From Prosthecochloris sp. (lineage in GTDB: Bacteria; Bacteroidota; Chlorobiia; Chlorobiales; Chlorobiaceae): a stretch of DNA of 31,928 nucleotides. The DNA lies in NCBI GenBank assembly GCA_004028745.1, contig RAZP01000034.1, forward strand, positions 1-31,928, written 5' to 3'. Below, piece after piece: positions 6,518-15,087 of this stretch. The translations under genes were made by a program, and so were the position numbers. The stretch's first letter is position 1; each line of letters opens with the position of its first letter. A model generated the notes under the pieces. It did not search any database. It had not been told where the DNA came from and worked only from the letters and a program-made list of their open reading frames with translations.

Positions 6518-8734
6518 TTACGCCTCCTTGATAAAAGTCACAAAATTGTTTTGAAAGCCTACGGCGCCGATGGTTTTGTCAATGTCAGCTTTGGAGATTA
6601 GCTGATTGTGGGAAGCCCCTTTTGTATAGGCCCATTTCAGCTTCTTGTAATAGTGTCCGTAGCCATGAACCATATAAACCGAGTCTTCCCTGATGCGTTC
6701 GGTAACCTTTACTTTTATGGGGAATTCCGATACGATGCCAGCCTGGTTTTTTAAATGGATATACTCGCCGTGTGAAAGGGTGTGCTTCTGAGCTATCCGG
6801 GGATTGACCCAGATTTCGTTTTCTCTCGCTGTCGGCAGCTCGTTAAGGAAACGGTTATTTGCTGTGCGTCCAAAGGTCAACATGGGCTTGCGCCCGGTCA
6901 GTATCCTGTAGTATCCATCTGGTGGATCGGGATGCTTAATGTACTTCGGGACAGCATCGAAACCTGCTGCTTTCAACTGTGCAGAAGCCAGTTCTATTTT
7001 GCCGCTTGGTGTTTTAAATGTGAGTTTTTCACCGGGTTTTCGGTACAGGTCGGTCGGTTTGCTAACAAGCACGCCGGTTTTTTTAACTTCCTCGAGTGAG
7101 CTGCCGATTTTTTTCAGACGCTTGTCGAGATAGGTTTCTACGCTGTCTTCGAAGATGCCGTGCAGTTCGAGTTTTTTCGCCATCATCCTGGCAATTTCGT
7201 TACCCGGTTTGCTGTCGAACATCGGCTCTACTACAGGCTGGCGCAGCGTGACAAAAGGGGTTCGGTATGGTCTGCCGTCATCAAGATCATCATAGCGTTC
7301 CAGGTAGGTACACTCGGGGAGCACGATATCGGCGTAACCTGTGACTTCCATCGGCAGTGTATCGACAGCAACCAGAAAGTCGAGCTTCTGCATCGCTTCG
7401 ACTGCTGTTTTACGCCCAAGGGTAATTGTTTCCGGAACGTTGACGCCATAAACAAACCAGGCTTTTATTTCTTCCTCAAGTGTTTGCTGGACTACCTCAT
7501 GAGAGGCAATAGTGTTTGCAGACTGGGTTTTTACAAAGAAAGGGTACTTGCTCCAGACCTCTTTTTCAAAATGCGGATGGGGATGCGCATCGGGTTTCGG
7601 GAGCTTGAATTTTTCATAGTTAACGATGCCTCCCGGCATTTTGTAATTGCCGATCAACGCATTAAGAATTGCTATGGTCCGTATCCGCTGTGTTCCGTCA
7701 GCGTACCACTGTGTTCTCCGACCGGGATGGACGGCAGCTGCAGGTGCATGACTTGCGTAACTTCTGGCTACTTCACGGATTTCATCGGCCGGGATGTCGG
7801 TAATGTTCGCTGCCTTTTCAGGAGTCATCTGCTGGACTTCATTCCAAAGTTCATCGAATCCTACGGTGTTTTCTGCAACGAATTCCTTGTCATAGAGATC
7901 TTCGCTGATGAGGACGTTCATGAGCGCCTGCATCATGGCGATATCTGTTCCTGGCTTTATCGGCAGCCATTTTTCGGCTTTTCCGGCAAGGGTAGAGAAT
8001 CGCGGATCGAACACTATGATTTTAAGCCCCCGGCGAATGCCCTCTGAAATTTCCTGAACCGCGGTGTTATGCATGTTTTCGCCGTAATGCGTGCCAAAGA
8101 AAACCAGGTACTTGCTGTTTATGATATCGATTCCCTCGGGTGTTCCGGCAGGATGACCATAGGTCATCTCGTAGCCTTGGCGACGCGGTCCGCAGCAGAA
8201 GTCATAGGATGGTTTTGCAAATTTGTTCACGCCGAAAGCTTTGAACATCTCCTTGAAGAAGGTATAACCATAACCATGATGAAGCATTGCAATGGCTTCG
8301 GGACCATGTTTTTCCTTGATCCGGTAAAGCTTTTCGGCAGTATGAGTGATGGCTTCATCCCACGAAGCTTTGCGGAAACTGCTTTGTCCTCCTTTTCGCT
8401 CTCTGATGAGAGGGTGAGCAAGCCTGTCAGGATCGTAAATCTGTCCGATTCCTCCCGTACCTCTTGGACAGAGCTTCCCGTTGCTGAGTGGATGGTGTTC
8501 CGAACCGGTGATCTTGCAGATTTTACCGTTACGCACATGTGCCGCTATACCGCAGCGCCAGAAACAGTGCTCGCAGAATGAATAAACAACTTTTTCCCCG
8601 TTATCTTCCGCAAAGGCATTGTTTGTGCCTGACAACATCTGCCCGGCCTGACTTGATAGTGCTGCCGATCCGGCTAAAAAGAGAGATGATATCTTTAAAA
8701 AATCTCTGCGGTTTAAATCCCGGCCATGGTTCAT
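6518..8734 (-). CDS. psrA: Tat-exported molybdopterin oxidoreductase catalytic subunit (PsrA/PhsA type)
   Basis: This 738-residue protein has a twin-arginine signal (NRRDFLK, Arg9-Arg10, then a hydrophobic stretch to about residue 30). A [4Fe-4S] motif Cys54-x2-Cys57-x3-Cys61-x27-Cys89 and the usual molybdopterin domains follow. The C-terminal MoCo-binding part contains LTGRKPMLTFGRTANNRFL and ends near residue 738, normal for PsrA/PhsA/SrrA-like enzymes. Cys180 or Cys181 (in SYDFCCGPRRQG) is the likely molybdenum ligand. It catalyses a sulfur-compound redox reaction, most plausibly polysulfide or related; green sulfur bacteria carry several such PSR-like complexes. Upstream AGGAGA serves the ATG. 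It leads the operon, which is transcribed divergently from nqr. The bis-MGD cofactor could be supplied by the mob/moa/moe genes in this window. Confidence 0.92.
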   Translation of the reverse strand: MNHGRDLNRRDFLKISSLFLAGSAALSSQAGQMLSGTNNAFAEDNGEKVVYSFCEHCFWRCGIAAHVRNGKICKITGSEHHPLSNGKLCPRGTGGIGQIYDPDRLAHPLIRERKGGQSSFRKASWDEAITHTAEKLYRIKEKHGPEAIAMLHHGYGYTFFKEMFKAFGVNKFAKPSYDFCCGPRRQGYEMTYGHPAGTPEGIDIINSKYLVFFGTHYGENMHNTAVQEISEGIRRGLKIIVFDPRFSTLAGKAEKWLPIKPGTDIAMMQALMNVLISEDLYDKEFVAENTVGFDELWNEVQQMTPEKAANITDIPADEIREVARSYASHAPAAAVHPGRRTQWYADGTQRIRTIAILNALIGNYKMPGGIVNYEKFKLPKPDAHPHPHFEKEVWSKYPFFVKTQSANTIASHEVVQQTLEEEIKAWFVYGVNVPETITLGRKTAVEAMQKLDFLVAVDTLPMEVTGYADIVLPECTYLERYDDLDDGRPYRTPFVTLRQPVVEPMFDSKPGNEIARMMAKKLELHGIFEDSVETYLDKRLKKIGSSLEEVKKTGVLVSKPTDLYRKPGEKLTFKTPSGKIELASAQLKAAGFDAVPKYIKHPDPPDGYYRILTGRKPMLTFGRTANNRFLNELPTARENEIWVNPRIAQKHTLSHGEYIHLKNQAGIVSEFPIKVKVTERIREDSVYMVHGYGHYYKKLKWAYTKGASHNQLISKADIDKTIGAVGFQNNFVTFIKEA

Positions 8735-9254
8735 GTTCAGGGTCTCCTGGTACTGGTTGTTTTTGTTCTGACCATAATGACCCGGTTCCGGTCTATCGAA
8801 CGGCGCCGGGAAGATGGCGTGGGAATATTTTTAATTATATCATTGAAGATCAGTGGAAAAATTCAGGAAAGAATATATGATATGTCTGAATATGTTGCAA
8901 AAATGAAAGATTTGCTATGTTTTTCTTGGCTTAAGATATTTATTAAAAACACCTTATTGTTATTTGTTACCGATTCTTTTGTTATATCTTTCTTTTTTTA
9001 ATGATATTAACAATCGTTAGATTTTTTATATATGTTCATATGATTATTTGCTATTTTTTGATATGAATGTCTATATTTTTGGTGATGGAAGCAGGTGTTG
9101 CTCATGTATTTTTAGGAGCAATGCATCGTTGGGCCCCGGTCTGAAATTTTTTCTTTCCTTCAACGATTGATGTGCATGATTGACGGGTAAAGGTTATTTT
9201 GTGGTTGGATAGCGAGCCCGTTGAATGATTGTTCGAGCTTACCCGATTTTTGAT
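8735..9254. promoter_or_regulatory. AT-rich divergent intergenic region between psr and nqr operons
   Basis: This is about 520 bp without a convincing gene. The middle part (about 8840-9110) is markedly richer in A and T than its surroundings. It must hold the promoters of both divergent operons. On the minus strand, TATAAT (inside AATTATATC near 8835) could be a -10 element for psrA, without a clear -35. Near nqrA, ATCGTTG (9125-9131) and CAACGAT (9163-9169) could form a long-loop hairpin in the nqrA leader. I see no recognised riboswitch. These assignments are by eye and weak. Confidence 0.4.
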
Positions 9255-10610
9255 ATGAAGGAAATTCGACTGAAGAAAGGTCACGATATTGTACTTGCAG
9301 GACGGCCGGAGAAACGGCTGGTCAATGCGGGACAGCCAGCTCGTCTGAAAATCAGACCTGCGGATTTCCGGGGAATCAAGCCGAAGTTGATGGTAAAAGA
9401 GGGGGATCATGTCAAGACAGGATCCCCGGTGTTTTACAGCAAGACCTCTCCGGGTATGTTCGTGACCGCACCGGGATCGGGACGGATCATACGCATTGCG
9501 ATTGGAGAACGGCGTGCCGTCGAAGAGATTGTCATTGATCTCGACAGGACAGAATCGTTCGAAAAGTTTGAGCGTTTCAACGAGCAATCCGTTGCATCGC
9601 TTTCTTCCGGAAGGATAAAAGAGCAGTTGCTTCGTTCCGGGCTGTGGCCGGTTATCAGGCAGCGTCCGTTTTCCTCCGTGGCGGATCCTGAAAAACTGCC
9701 AAAGGCGGTCTTTGTCCCTGCCATGTCCACCGCGCCGTTTGCCCCCGATACGGATTTTGTGCTGGATCAGGATGCCACGGGATTCCAGATGGGCCTTTCG
9801 ATTCTGAAAAGACTTTCTGGAAGTCCGGTTCATCTGGTTGCGGGAAAAAACACTTCCAGTAAGGTTCTTGCCGGAGCGAAAGATGTTGTTCAGCACTGTT
9901 TCAGCGGTCCCCATCCGGCAGGTAATGTCGGAATCCATATACATCATATCGCACCCATAAGGAACAGGGATGACATTGTCTGGTATGTTTCCCTGCAAGA
10001 TGTTTTGAGGATCGGTCGTTTATTCCTCAGGGGCAGGTTTCCTGTTGAAAAGATCGTGACAGTCGGGGGTGAGTCGCTGGAAAAAAGACAGTATGTCAAA
10101 ATCCGGCAGGGGATGATGCTTGAAGATATTCTGTGGGATAATCGGTTTGAAAGAAATGCTCGACTGATTTCGGGCGATGTGCTTACCGGTTTGAAAAGCT
10201 CGCCCGAAGACCCGTTGGGGTTTTATCATGAGATAATCTCGGTTATTCCGGAAAAGACAGGGCGCGATTTCATGGGATGGATCAAGCCGGGTCTGCACAA
10301 ATATTCTGTGACCAACCTGTTTCTGTCACGTTTAAGGAGCAACAGGGGGAGCCGTCTCGATACCGGTATGAACGGCAGCCCCAGGGTTATCATTCCTTTC
10401 GGCAATATCGAGTCTGTTCTGCCCATGAATATTCTCCCGACATTCCTGATAAAAATGACCCTGGCAAGGGATATCGACGAGATGGAAAAGCTGGGAATCT
10501 ACGAGTGTGATCCGGAGGATTTTGCCCTGTGTTCTTTTGTCGATGCATCGAAAATGGAAATTGCTGAAATCATTCGTGAGGGTCTGGAGTATGTGGAAGA
10601 GAACGGTTAG
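9255..10610 (+). CDS. nqrA: Na+-translocating NADH:quinone oxidoreductase subunit A
   Basis: The protein is about 451 residues long with the NqrA N-terminus MKEIRLKKGHDIVLAGRPE followed by KLMVKEGDHVKTGSPVF, a biotinyl/lipoyl-like domain. The C-terminal half contains the CDPEDFALCSFVDASKMEI segment seen in NqrA. NqrA is the peripheral cytoplasmic subunit of the Nqr sodium pump and has no covalent cofactor. The frame is open to ATG 9225, which would add ten residues, but NqrA proteins normally begin at the KxxKG stretch, so I use ATG 9255. Neither start has a strong Shine-Dalgarno. It is the first gene of the six-gene nqr operon and is separated from nqrB by 3 bp. Confidence 0.93.
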   Translation: MKEIRLKKGHDIVLAGRPEKRLVNAGQPARLKIRPADFRGIKPKLMVKEGDHVKTGSPVFYSKTSPGMFVTAPGSGRIIRIAIGERRAVEEIVIDLDRTESFEKFERFNEQSVASLSSGRIKEQLLRSGLWPVIRQRPFSSVADPEKLPKAVFVPAMSTAPFAPDTDFVLDQDATGFQMGLSILKRLSGSPVHLVAGKNTSSKVLAGAKDVVQHCFSGPHPAGNVGIHIHHIAPIRNRDDIVWYVSLQDVLRIGRLFLRGRFPVEKIVTVGGESLEKRQYVKIRQGMMLEDILWDNRFERNARLISGDVLTGLKSSPEDPLGFYHEIISVIPEKTGRDFMGWIKPGLHKYSVTNLFLSRLRSNRGSRLDTGMNGSPRVIIPFGNIESVLPMNILPTFLIKMTLARDIDEMEKLGIYECDPEDFALCSFVDASKMEIAEIIREGLEYVEENG

Positions 10611-10613
10611 TAT

Positions 10614-11768
10614 ATGAAGGCGTTGCGAAAATTTCTGGACGGTGTAGAGCCTCATTTCAGCGAGGGAGGCAAATGGAGCAGGCTTGCACCTCTGTATGAG
10701 ATGGTCGATACCATTTTTTTTGTTCCGGGTACGGTGACATCGACAGCACCTCATCTGAGAGATGCCATCGATATAAAGCGTTCAATGTTTACGGTGATCG
10801 TCGCACTCATGCCCGCCTTGATCTTTGGTATCTACAACACCGGTTACCAGGTTTCTCCTGATGCGGGTTTTCTGCAGAACATGCTGACAGGGGGGATTGC
10901 CATTGTACCACTAATCCTTGTTTCCTATATCGTTGGCGGTTTGTGGGAACTGCTTTTTGCTGTTGTCCGAAAACATGAGGTCAACGAAGGGTTTCTTGTA
11001 ACCGGGCTGCTTCTACCGATGACCCTTCCCCCTGACATTCCACTATGGATGGTTGCGCTGGGCATATCGTTCGGAGTGGTTATCGGCAAGGAGGTAACGG
11101 GTGGAACAGGATACAACGTGTTTAATCCCGCACTTGTGGCCCGTGCTTTTATCTTTTTCGCCTACCCCGGAGAGATGTCAGGCGATCCTGTCTGGTCGCT
11201 TGCCGATGACCTTACCGCAGCCACACCTCTCGCCGCAGCATCTTCCGTTCAGGGGGCCGACGCTGTGGCACTTGTTTCCGGCGCGGGGTACAGCATATGG
11301 GACATGTTTCTCGGCCTGATTCCAGGGTCTGTCGGCGGGACTTCCACCCTTGCTATTCTGTCAGGGGCGGTTGTTCTCATTGCTACCAGAATAGCCAACT
11401 GGCGCATCATGGCCGGGGGCGTCGGCGGTATGGTTGCCGCTGCGCTTCTTGCAAACGCACTTGCCCCGGCTTCACAAAATACCATGCTATCTCTCTCTCC
11501 GCTTCACCATTTTGTCATGGGAGGGTTTGCTTTCGGTATTGTTTTTATGGCTACGGACCCGGTCAGTGCTGCCCAGACCGATCAAGGCCGATGGATCTAC
11601 GGTTTTTTGATCGGGGTGCTTTGCGTAATGATCCGTGTACTGAACCAGGCTTTTGTAGAAGGCATCATGCTGTCTATCCTGCTCGGGAACGCATTCGCAC
11701 CCATGATCGATTACTTTGTGCTGCGGCAGAATATCGCAAAAAGGCAGAGGGCTTATGCGAAGCAGTAG
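10614..11768 (+). CDS. nqrB: Na+-translocating NADH:quinone oxidoreductase subunit B
   Basis: This 384-residue polytopic membrane protein has the NqrB N-terminal extension FLDGVEPHFSEGGKW and the RnfD/NqrB core (GKEVTGGTGYNVFNPALVARAF). NqrB carries covalent FMN on a threonine and is part of the Na+ path and quinone site. The expected flavinylation motif (Asp-x-x-Ser/Thr-Gly-Ala-Thr) appears here as DDLTAAT, making Thr204 the likely attachment site, with Ala in place of the usual Gly. The extended N-terminus and the presence of an NqrA rather than an RnfC partner support Nqr over Rnf. It overlaps nqrC by 14 bp. Confidence 0.94.
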   Translation: MKALRKFLDGVEPHFSEGGKWSRLAPLYEMVDTIFFVPGTVTSTAPHLRDAIDIKRSMFTVIVALMPALIFGIYNTGYQVSPDAGFLQNMLTGGIAIVPLILVSYIVGGLWELLFAVVRKHEVNEGFLVTGLLLPMTLPPDIPLWMVALGISFGVVIGKEVTGGTGYNVFNPALVARAFIFFAYPGEMSGDPVWSLADDLTAATPLAAASSVQGADAVALVSGAGYSIWDMFLGLIPGSVGGTSTLAILSGAVVLIATRIANWRIMAGGVGGMVAAALLANALAPASQNTMLSLSPLHHFVMGGFAFGIVFMATDPVSAAQTDQGRWIYGFLIGVLCVMIRVLNQAFVEGIMLSILLGNAFAPMIDYFVLRQNIAKRQRAYAKQ

Positions 11769-12411
11769 TGGCTATACATACTTTTTCGTGATAGCGATGG
11801 CTGTTATATCAGCATTGCTGCTGTCGGTAATGAAAATAAGCCTGCAGGAGCAACAGGAATTCAACAAGGCGCTGGATACCAAGAAAAATGTCCTCAAAAC
11901 TGTCGGAGCTCTGGAGCCCGGGATGAGCGGCAGCGATGTCGAGGAACTGTACTCCTCGAAATTCATCAGGCAGAGCATTCTTGACAGTGAAGGTAACGAA
12001 CGCGAGTTTTACATCTACGGTTCACCAGCCAGCCCGGAAGGATATGTTCTTCCGGTATCCGGAAAAGGGGTGTGGTCAACAATCAACGGGTTTATTGCTC
12101 TCGATGCCGATAAAAATACCGTGAAAGGCATATCCTTTTATGACCATGGTGAAACTCCGGGTCTGGGCGGTGAAATTGAAAAGGACTTTTTCACCAGCCG
12201 GTTCGTCGGTAAGAAAATTTTCAAAGATGGTGAATTGGTTTCCGTTACCATAGCGAAAAGTAAACTGCAGGAACAAAGCGAGCATGCTGTTGACGGGATC
12301 AGCGGTGCTTCGCTGACTACAGGCGGTATAAATATTTTTTTGCGTGATAACTTGCTGGATTATCTGGAGATGCTGAAAGAAAGGGATGAAGGGGATACAT
12401 CATGGCAATAA
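11755..12411 (+). CDS. nqrC: Na+-translocating NADH:quinone oxidoreductase subunit C
   Basis: This 218-residue protein has one N-terminal membrane helix (about residues 7-27) and an FMN-binding domain: YDHGETPGLGGEI and, near the C-terminus, the flavinylation motif DGISGAS (Asp180 to Ser186). The usual acceptor at the last position is threonine; here it is serine, encoded TCG. A flavin transferase (ApbE) is needed for attachment, and none is encoded in this window. The frame is open to 11716, but that would overlap far into nqrB. ATG 11755 has AGAGGG upstream and gives the usual length. The end overlaps nqrD by 10 bp. Confidence 0.93.
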   Translation: MRSSSGYTYFFVIAMAVISALLLSVMKISLQEQQEFNKALDTKKNVLKTVGALEPGMSGSDVEELYSSKFIRQSILDSEGNEREFYIYGSPASPEGYVLPVSGKGVWSTINGFIALDADKNTVKGISFYDHGETPGLGGEIEKDFFTSRFVGKKIFKDGELVSVTIAKSKLQEQSEHAVDGISGASLTTGGINIFLRDNLLDYLEMLKERDEGDTSWQ

Positions 12412-13031
12412 AGAACAAAATCGATACTTTTGCCGGACCGCTCAGCCGCAGCAATCCCATCACCACGCAGGTACTCGGGATATGTTCAGCTCTTGCGGTT
12501 ACCGTCAAAATGGACACCGCACTGGTGATGTCCGGTGCGCTCATTTTTGTGCTCGTGGGCTCAAACACCATTGTTTCCGCATTGCGCAACTTGATCCCCG
12601 CAAGGGTAAGGATTATAGCCATGCTGACTGTGATCGCAACACTCGTCATTTTCATCGACCAGCTTCTCAAAGCTTATCTGTACGATATCAGCAAACAGCT
12701 GAGTATTTTTGTTGGCTTGATCATAACCAACTGTATTGTCCTTGGCAGGGCAGAAGCCTTTGCCTTGAAAAACACTATGTGGGAATCGGCCCTTGATGGG
12801 CTTGGAAATGCAATGGGGTATGGTCTCATCCTTCTGCTGGTATCGGCGGCAAGAGAACTGTTCGGCAATGGCTCGCTGCTTGGTTTCCAGATTGTTCCTG
12901 ACTTTCTTTACGTAGAGCATGGCGGCTGGTACGTGAACAACGGTTTGATGCTTCTTGCCCCCGGAGCGTTTATCATTCTCGGGCTGCTCATCTGGCTACA
13001 GAGAACAGTAACCGGTTACACGGAGGATTAA
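12402..13031 (+). CDS. nqrD: Na+-translocating NADH:quinone oxidoreductase subunit D
   Basis: This 209-residue protein has about six membrane helices and is homologous to NqrD/RnfE. Cys28 (in GICSALAVT) and Cys111 (in TNCIVLGRAEAFA) are the conserved intramembrane cysteines. Together with two from NqrE they coordinate an Fe centre between the half-channels, as shown for the Vibrio enzyme. The N-terminal segment SRSNPITTQVLG is typical. Its ATG lies within the end of nqrC with GAAGGGG upstream, and its stop directly abuts the nqrE start, so the operon is tightly packed and probably translationally coupled. Confidence 0.95.
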   Translation: MAIKNKIDTFAGPLSRSNPITTQVLGICSALAVTVKMDTALVMSGALIFVLVGSNTIVSALRNLIPARVRIIAMLTVIATLVIFIDQLLKAYLYDISKQLSIFVGLIITNCIVLGRAEAFALKNTMWESALDGLGNAMGYGLILLLVSAARELFGNGSLLGFQIVPDFLYVEHGGWYVNNGLMLLAPGAFIILGLLIWLQRTVTGYTED

Positions 13032-13658
13032 ATGGATGCGTTATCACATTACCTGAGCCTTGCGGTTGAAACGGTATTCATCAAAAACATCCTGCTCGCA
13101 TACTTTCTCGGGATGTGCTCGTTTCTCGCTATTTCCAAAAAGGTTGAAACTTCAATTGGCCTCGGTCTTGCCGTCGTGTTTGTCAACGGTATCACCGTTC
13201 CGGCTAACTGGATGATAATCCGTTACCTGCTTGGGCCGGGTGCTTTGCAGTGGACCGGGATCGCGGGGATGGAGGAGGTTGACCTTAGTTTTCTGACATT
13301 TATCGTTTTTATCGCGACCATTGCCGCGATGGTGCAGCTTGTGGAAATGGTTCTCGACAGGGTAAGTCCGACATTGTACCAGTCTCTTGGTATCTTTCTG
13401 CCTTTGATAGCGGTTAACTGTGCAATTCTCGGATCGTCGCTGTTTATGGTTGAACGGGAGTATGACCTCATGGAAGCTACCGTATTCGGAACAAGTGCAG
13501 GACTCGGTTTTTTCCTCGCAATCGTCACTCTGGCAACCATGCGGTATAAGCTGAAATATTCCAATGTGCCGAAAGGGCTGAGAGGTCTGGGTATCGCCAT
13601 GCTGCTGACCGGCCTGATTTCCATGGCATACATGTCGTTTTCCGGTATCAATCTATAG
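13032..13658 (+). CDS. nqrE: Na+-translocating NADH:quinone oxidoreductase subunit E
   Basis: This 208-residue, six-helix membrane protein is paralogous to NqrD but inverted in topology. Cys29 (in FLGMCSFLAISKK) and Cys130 (in AVNCAILGSSLFM) are the cysteines that pair with NqrD to hold the intramembrane iron. The C-terminal GLGFFLAIVTLATMR and LRGLGIAMLLTGLISMAYMSF are characteristic. The gene starts right after the nqrD stop with GGAGG at the junction. A 47-bp gap follows before nqrF, the widest in the operon. Confidence 0.95.
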   Translation: MDALSHYLSLAVETVFIKNILLAYFLGMCSFLAISKKVETSIGLGLAVVFVNGITVPANWMIIRYLLGPGALQWTGIAGMEEVDLSFLTFIVFIATIAAMVQLVEMVLDRVSPTLYQSLGIFLPLIAVNCAILGSSLFMVEREYDLMEATVFGTSAGLGFFLAIVTLATMRYKLKYSNVPKGLRGLGIAMLLTGLISMAYMSFSGINL

Positions 13659-13705
13659 CAACTCCCTTTGCAAAAAGCTTTTATTGACACATAAGATTCT
13701 GTTCA

Positions 13706-14935
13706 ATGCTTGTTGCTCTCTCGGCTGTTCTGGTTTTTGTTGCGGTTGTCATGCTGCTGGTGACCGTACTCAATGTTGCTGCAAACAAGCTGCTGCCCCA
13801 AGGTAAAGTCAGGATTACCATCAACGGTGACGACCAGAACGCCCTGTCGGTCAGTCCCGGTCGCAGTCTGCTGTCCACACTTTCCGATGAGAAAATTTTT
13901 ATTCCTTCCGCATGTGGTGGCGGGGGTACCTGTGGAATGTGCAAATGCAGGATTACCGAAGGAGGGGGGCAAGTTCTTCCTACTGAGCTGAACCACATTT
14001 CCCGCTCCGAAGTCAAACAGGATGTCCGGCTCTCCTGCCAGGTGAAAGTCAGGGAGGAAATGAAAATATATGTGCCCGAAGAGATTTTCAATATTCGTCA
14101 ATGGGAATGTACCGTTCGTTCAAACCGTAATGTTGCAACATTTATCAAGGAGCTTGTGCTTGAACTTCCTGAAAAGGAAACGCTCGAGTTCAAAGCCGGG
14201 GGGTATATCCAGATCGATATCCCGGAATACAGGGAAATACAGTTTTCAGATTTCGATATCGGAAAAGAGTACCGGAATGACTGGGACAAGTTCGACATGT
14301 GGCAGCTTGTAAGCCGCAATGGAGAGGCGACCTTCAGGGCATATTCTATGGTAAATCATCCCGCCGAAGGAAATATCATCATACTGAACGTTCGTATAGC
14401 AACACCACCCCCCGGCCAGTGGCAAAAAGCGCCTCCGGGTGTGGGTTCCTCATATATCTTCAATCTCAAACCGGGAGACAAGGTTCTGGTTTCCGGGCCT
14501 TACGGAGAATTCTTCATCAGGGATTCCGGCAGGGAAATGGTGTATATCGGTGGAGGGGCGGGAATGGCTCCGATGCGTTCACACATCTTTCATCTATTCC
14601 GGACTTTGAAAACCGGCAGGAGGGTTTCTTTCTGGTACGGTGCACGTTCCCGCAAGGAGATGTTTTACGATGAAGAGTTCAGGGCTATAGCCGGGGAATT
14701 TCCCAATTTCACCTATCATGTGGCGCTTTCGGAACCGCTTGCGCGAGACAACTGGGACGGTTATACAGGTTTTGTTCATAACGTGCTTTACGAGAGCTAT
14801 CTCAAGGATCATGAAGAGCCTGAGGAGATAGAGTATTACATGTGCGGGCCGCCGGTTATGGTCTCGGCTGTTGAAAAGATGCTTTACAATCTTGGGGTGG
14901 AGAGGGAGATGATATCGTACGACGAATTCTCTTGA
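13706..14935 (+). CDS. nqrF: Na+-translocating NADH:quinone oxidoreductase subunit F (NADH dehydrogenase)
   Basis: This 409-residue protein contains an N-terminal membrane helix (about 2-24) and a plant-type [2Fe-2S] domain with Cys70, Cys76, Cys79 and Cys111. A ferredoxin-reductase module follows: FAD-binding RAYSMVNH (211-218), NAD-binding GGGAGMAP (282-289) and the C-terminal YYMCGPPVM. NqrF accepts electrons from NADH and starts the chain FAD - 2Fe-2S - FMN(C) - FMN(B) - riboflavin - quinone. Having NqrF rather than the RnfB/RnfC pair settles the operon as Nqr. No clear Shine-Dalgarno precedes ATG 13706. The gene is convergent with the universal stress protein gene downstream. Confidence 0.96.
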   Translation: MLVALSAVLVFVAVVMLLVTVLNVAANKLLPQGKVRITINGDDQNALSVSPGRSLLSTLSDEKIFIPSACGGGGTCGMCKCRITEGGGQVLPTELNHISRSEVKQDVRLSCQVKVREEMKIYVPEEIFNIRQWECTVRSNRNVATFIKELVLELPEKETLEFKAGGYIQIDIPEYREIQFSDFDIGKEYRNDWDKFDMWQLVSRNGEATFRAYSMVNHPAEGNIIILNVRIATPPPGQWQKAPPGVGSSYIFNLKPGDKVLVSGPYGEFFIRDSGREMVYIGGGAGMAPMRSHIFHLFRTLKTGRRVSFWYGARSRKEMFYDEEFRAIAGEFPNFTYHVALSEPLARDNWDGYTGFVHNVLYESYLKDHEEPEEIEYYMCGPPVMVSAVEKMLYNLGVEREMISYDEFS

Positions 14936-14949
14936 GGGTATTTCTGTGA

Positions 14950-14989
14950 GGGGATATAGGTCTTATAGGTCCCGTAGGCCCATAGGACG
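14950..14989. repeat. Short imperfect repeat and hairpin between convergent genes
   Basis: The segment is built from near-repeats of TATAGGTC about ten bases apart and can fold: CTTATA pairs with TATAAG and GTCC with GGAC around a short loop, with one mismatch. It lies between nqrF and the stress protein gene, which converge, and could stop transcription from either side, although there is no T-tract. It may also be a low-complexity dispersed repeat. Confidence 0.45.
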
Positions 14990-15026
14990 TATAAGCCGGT
15001 TGCCTCGTAGTATTTGATCCAGGCGG

Positions 15027-15050
15027 TTCAACAAATCAACAGTTCAACAA
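15027..15050. repeat. Octamer minisatellite, three units
   Basis: Three tandem 8-bp units of the form xTCAACxx: TTCAACAA, ATCAACAG, TTCAACAA. The same motif is repeated five times at 31678-31717. The array lies in the convergent intergenic space after nqrF. Confidence 0.7.
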
Positions 15051-15087
15051 ACTGTGCGGCTTCAGGATTCCTGCTTGTTTTTATTGG

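Noticed and set aside
7160..8047. 295-residue ORF antisense to the molybdopterin oxidoreductase
   Set aside because: It is a shadow of psrA, which has all its motifs on the other strand. The antisense product has no recognisable domain.
8726..9001. 91-residue plus-strand ORF in the psr/nqr gap
   Set aside because: It starts inside the psrA signal region, has no ribosome binding site, and its composition follows the AT-rich DNA (Phe/Leu/Ile-rich). It looks like a chance ORF.
9102..9998. 298-residue ORF antisense to nqrA
   Set aside because: It overlaps nqrA entirely, has no domain and has no ribosome binding site.
9255..14935. Rnf complex as identity for the six-gene operon
   Set aside because: The operon starts with an NqrA-type gene and ends with NqrF (2Fe-2S plus FAD/NADH domain). 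There is no RnfB, and NqrB has the Nqr N-terminal extension.
15027..15050. CRISPR array
   Set aside because: Units are only 8 bp and directly adjacent, with no spacers and no cas genes in the window.
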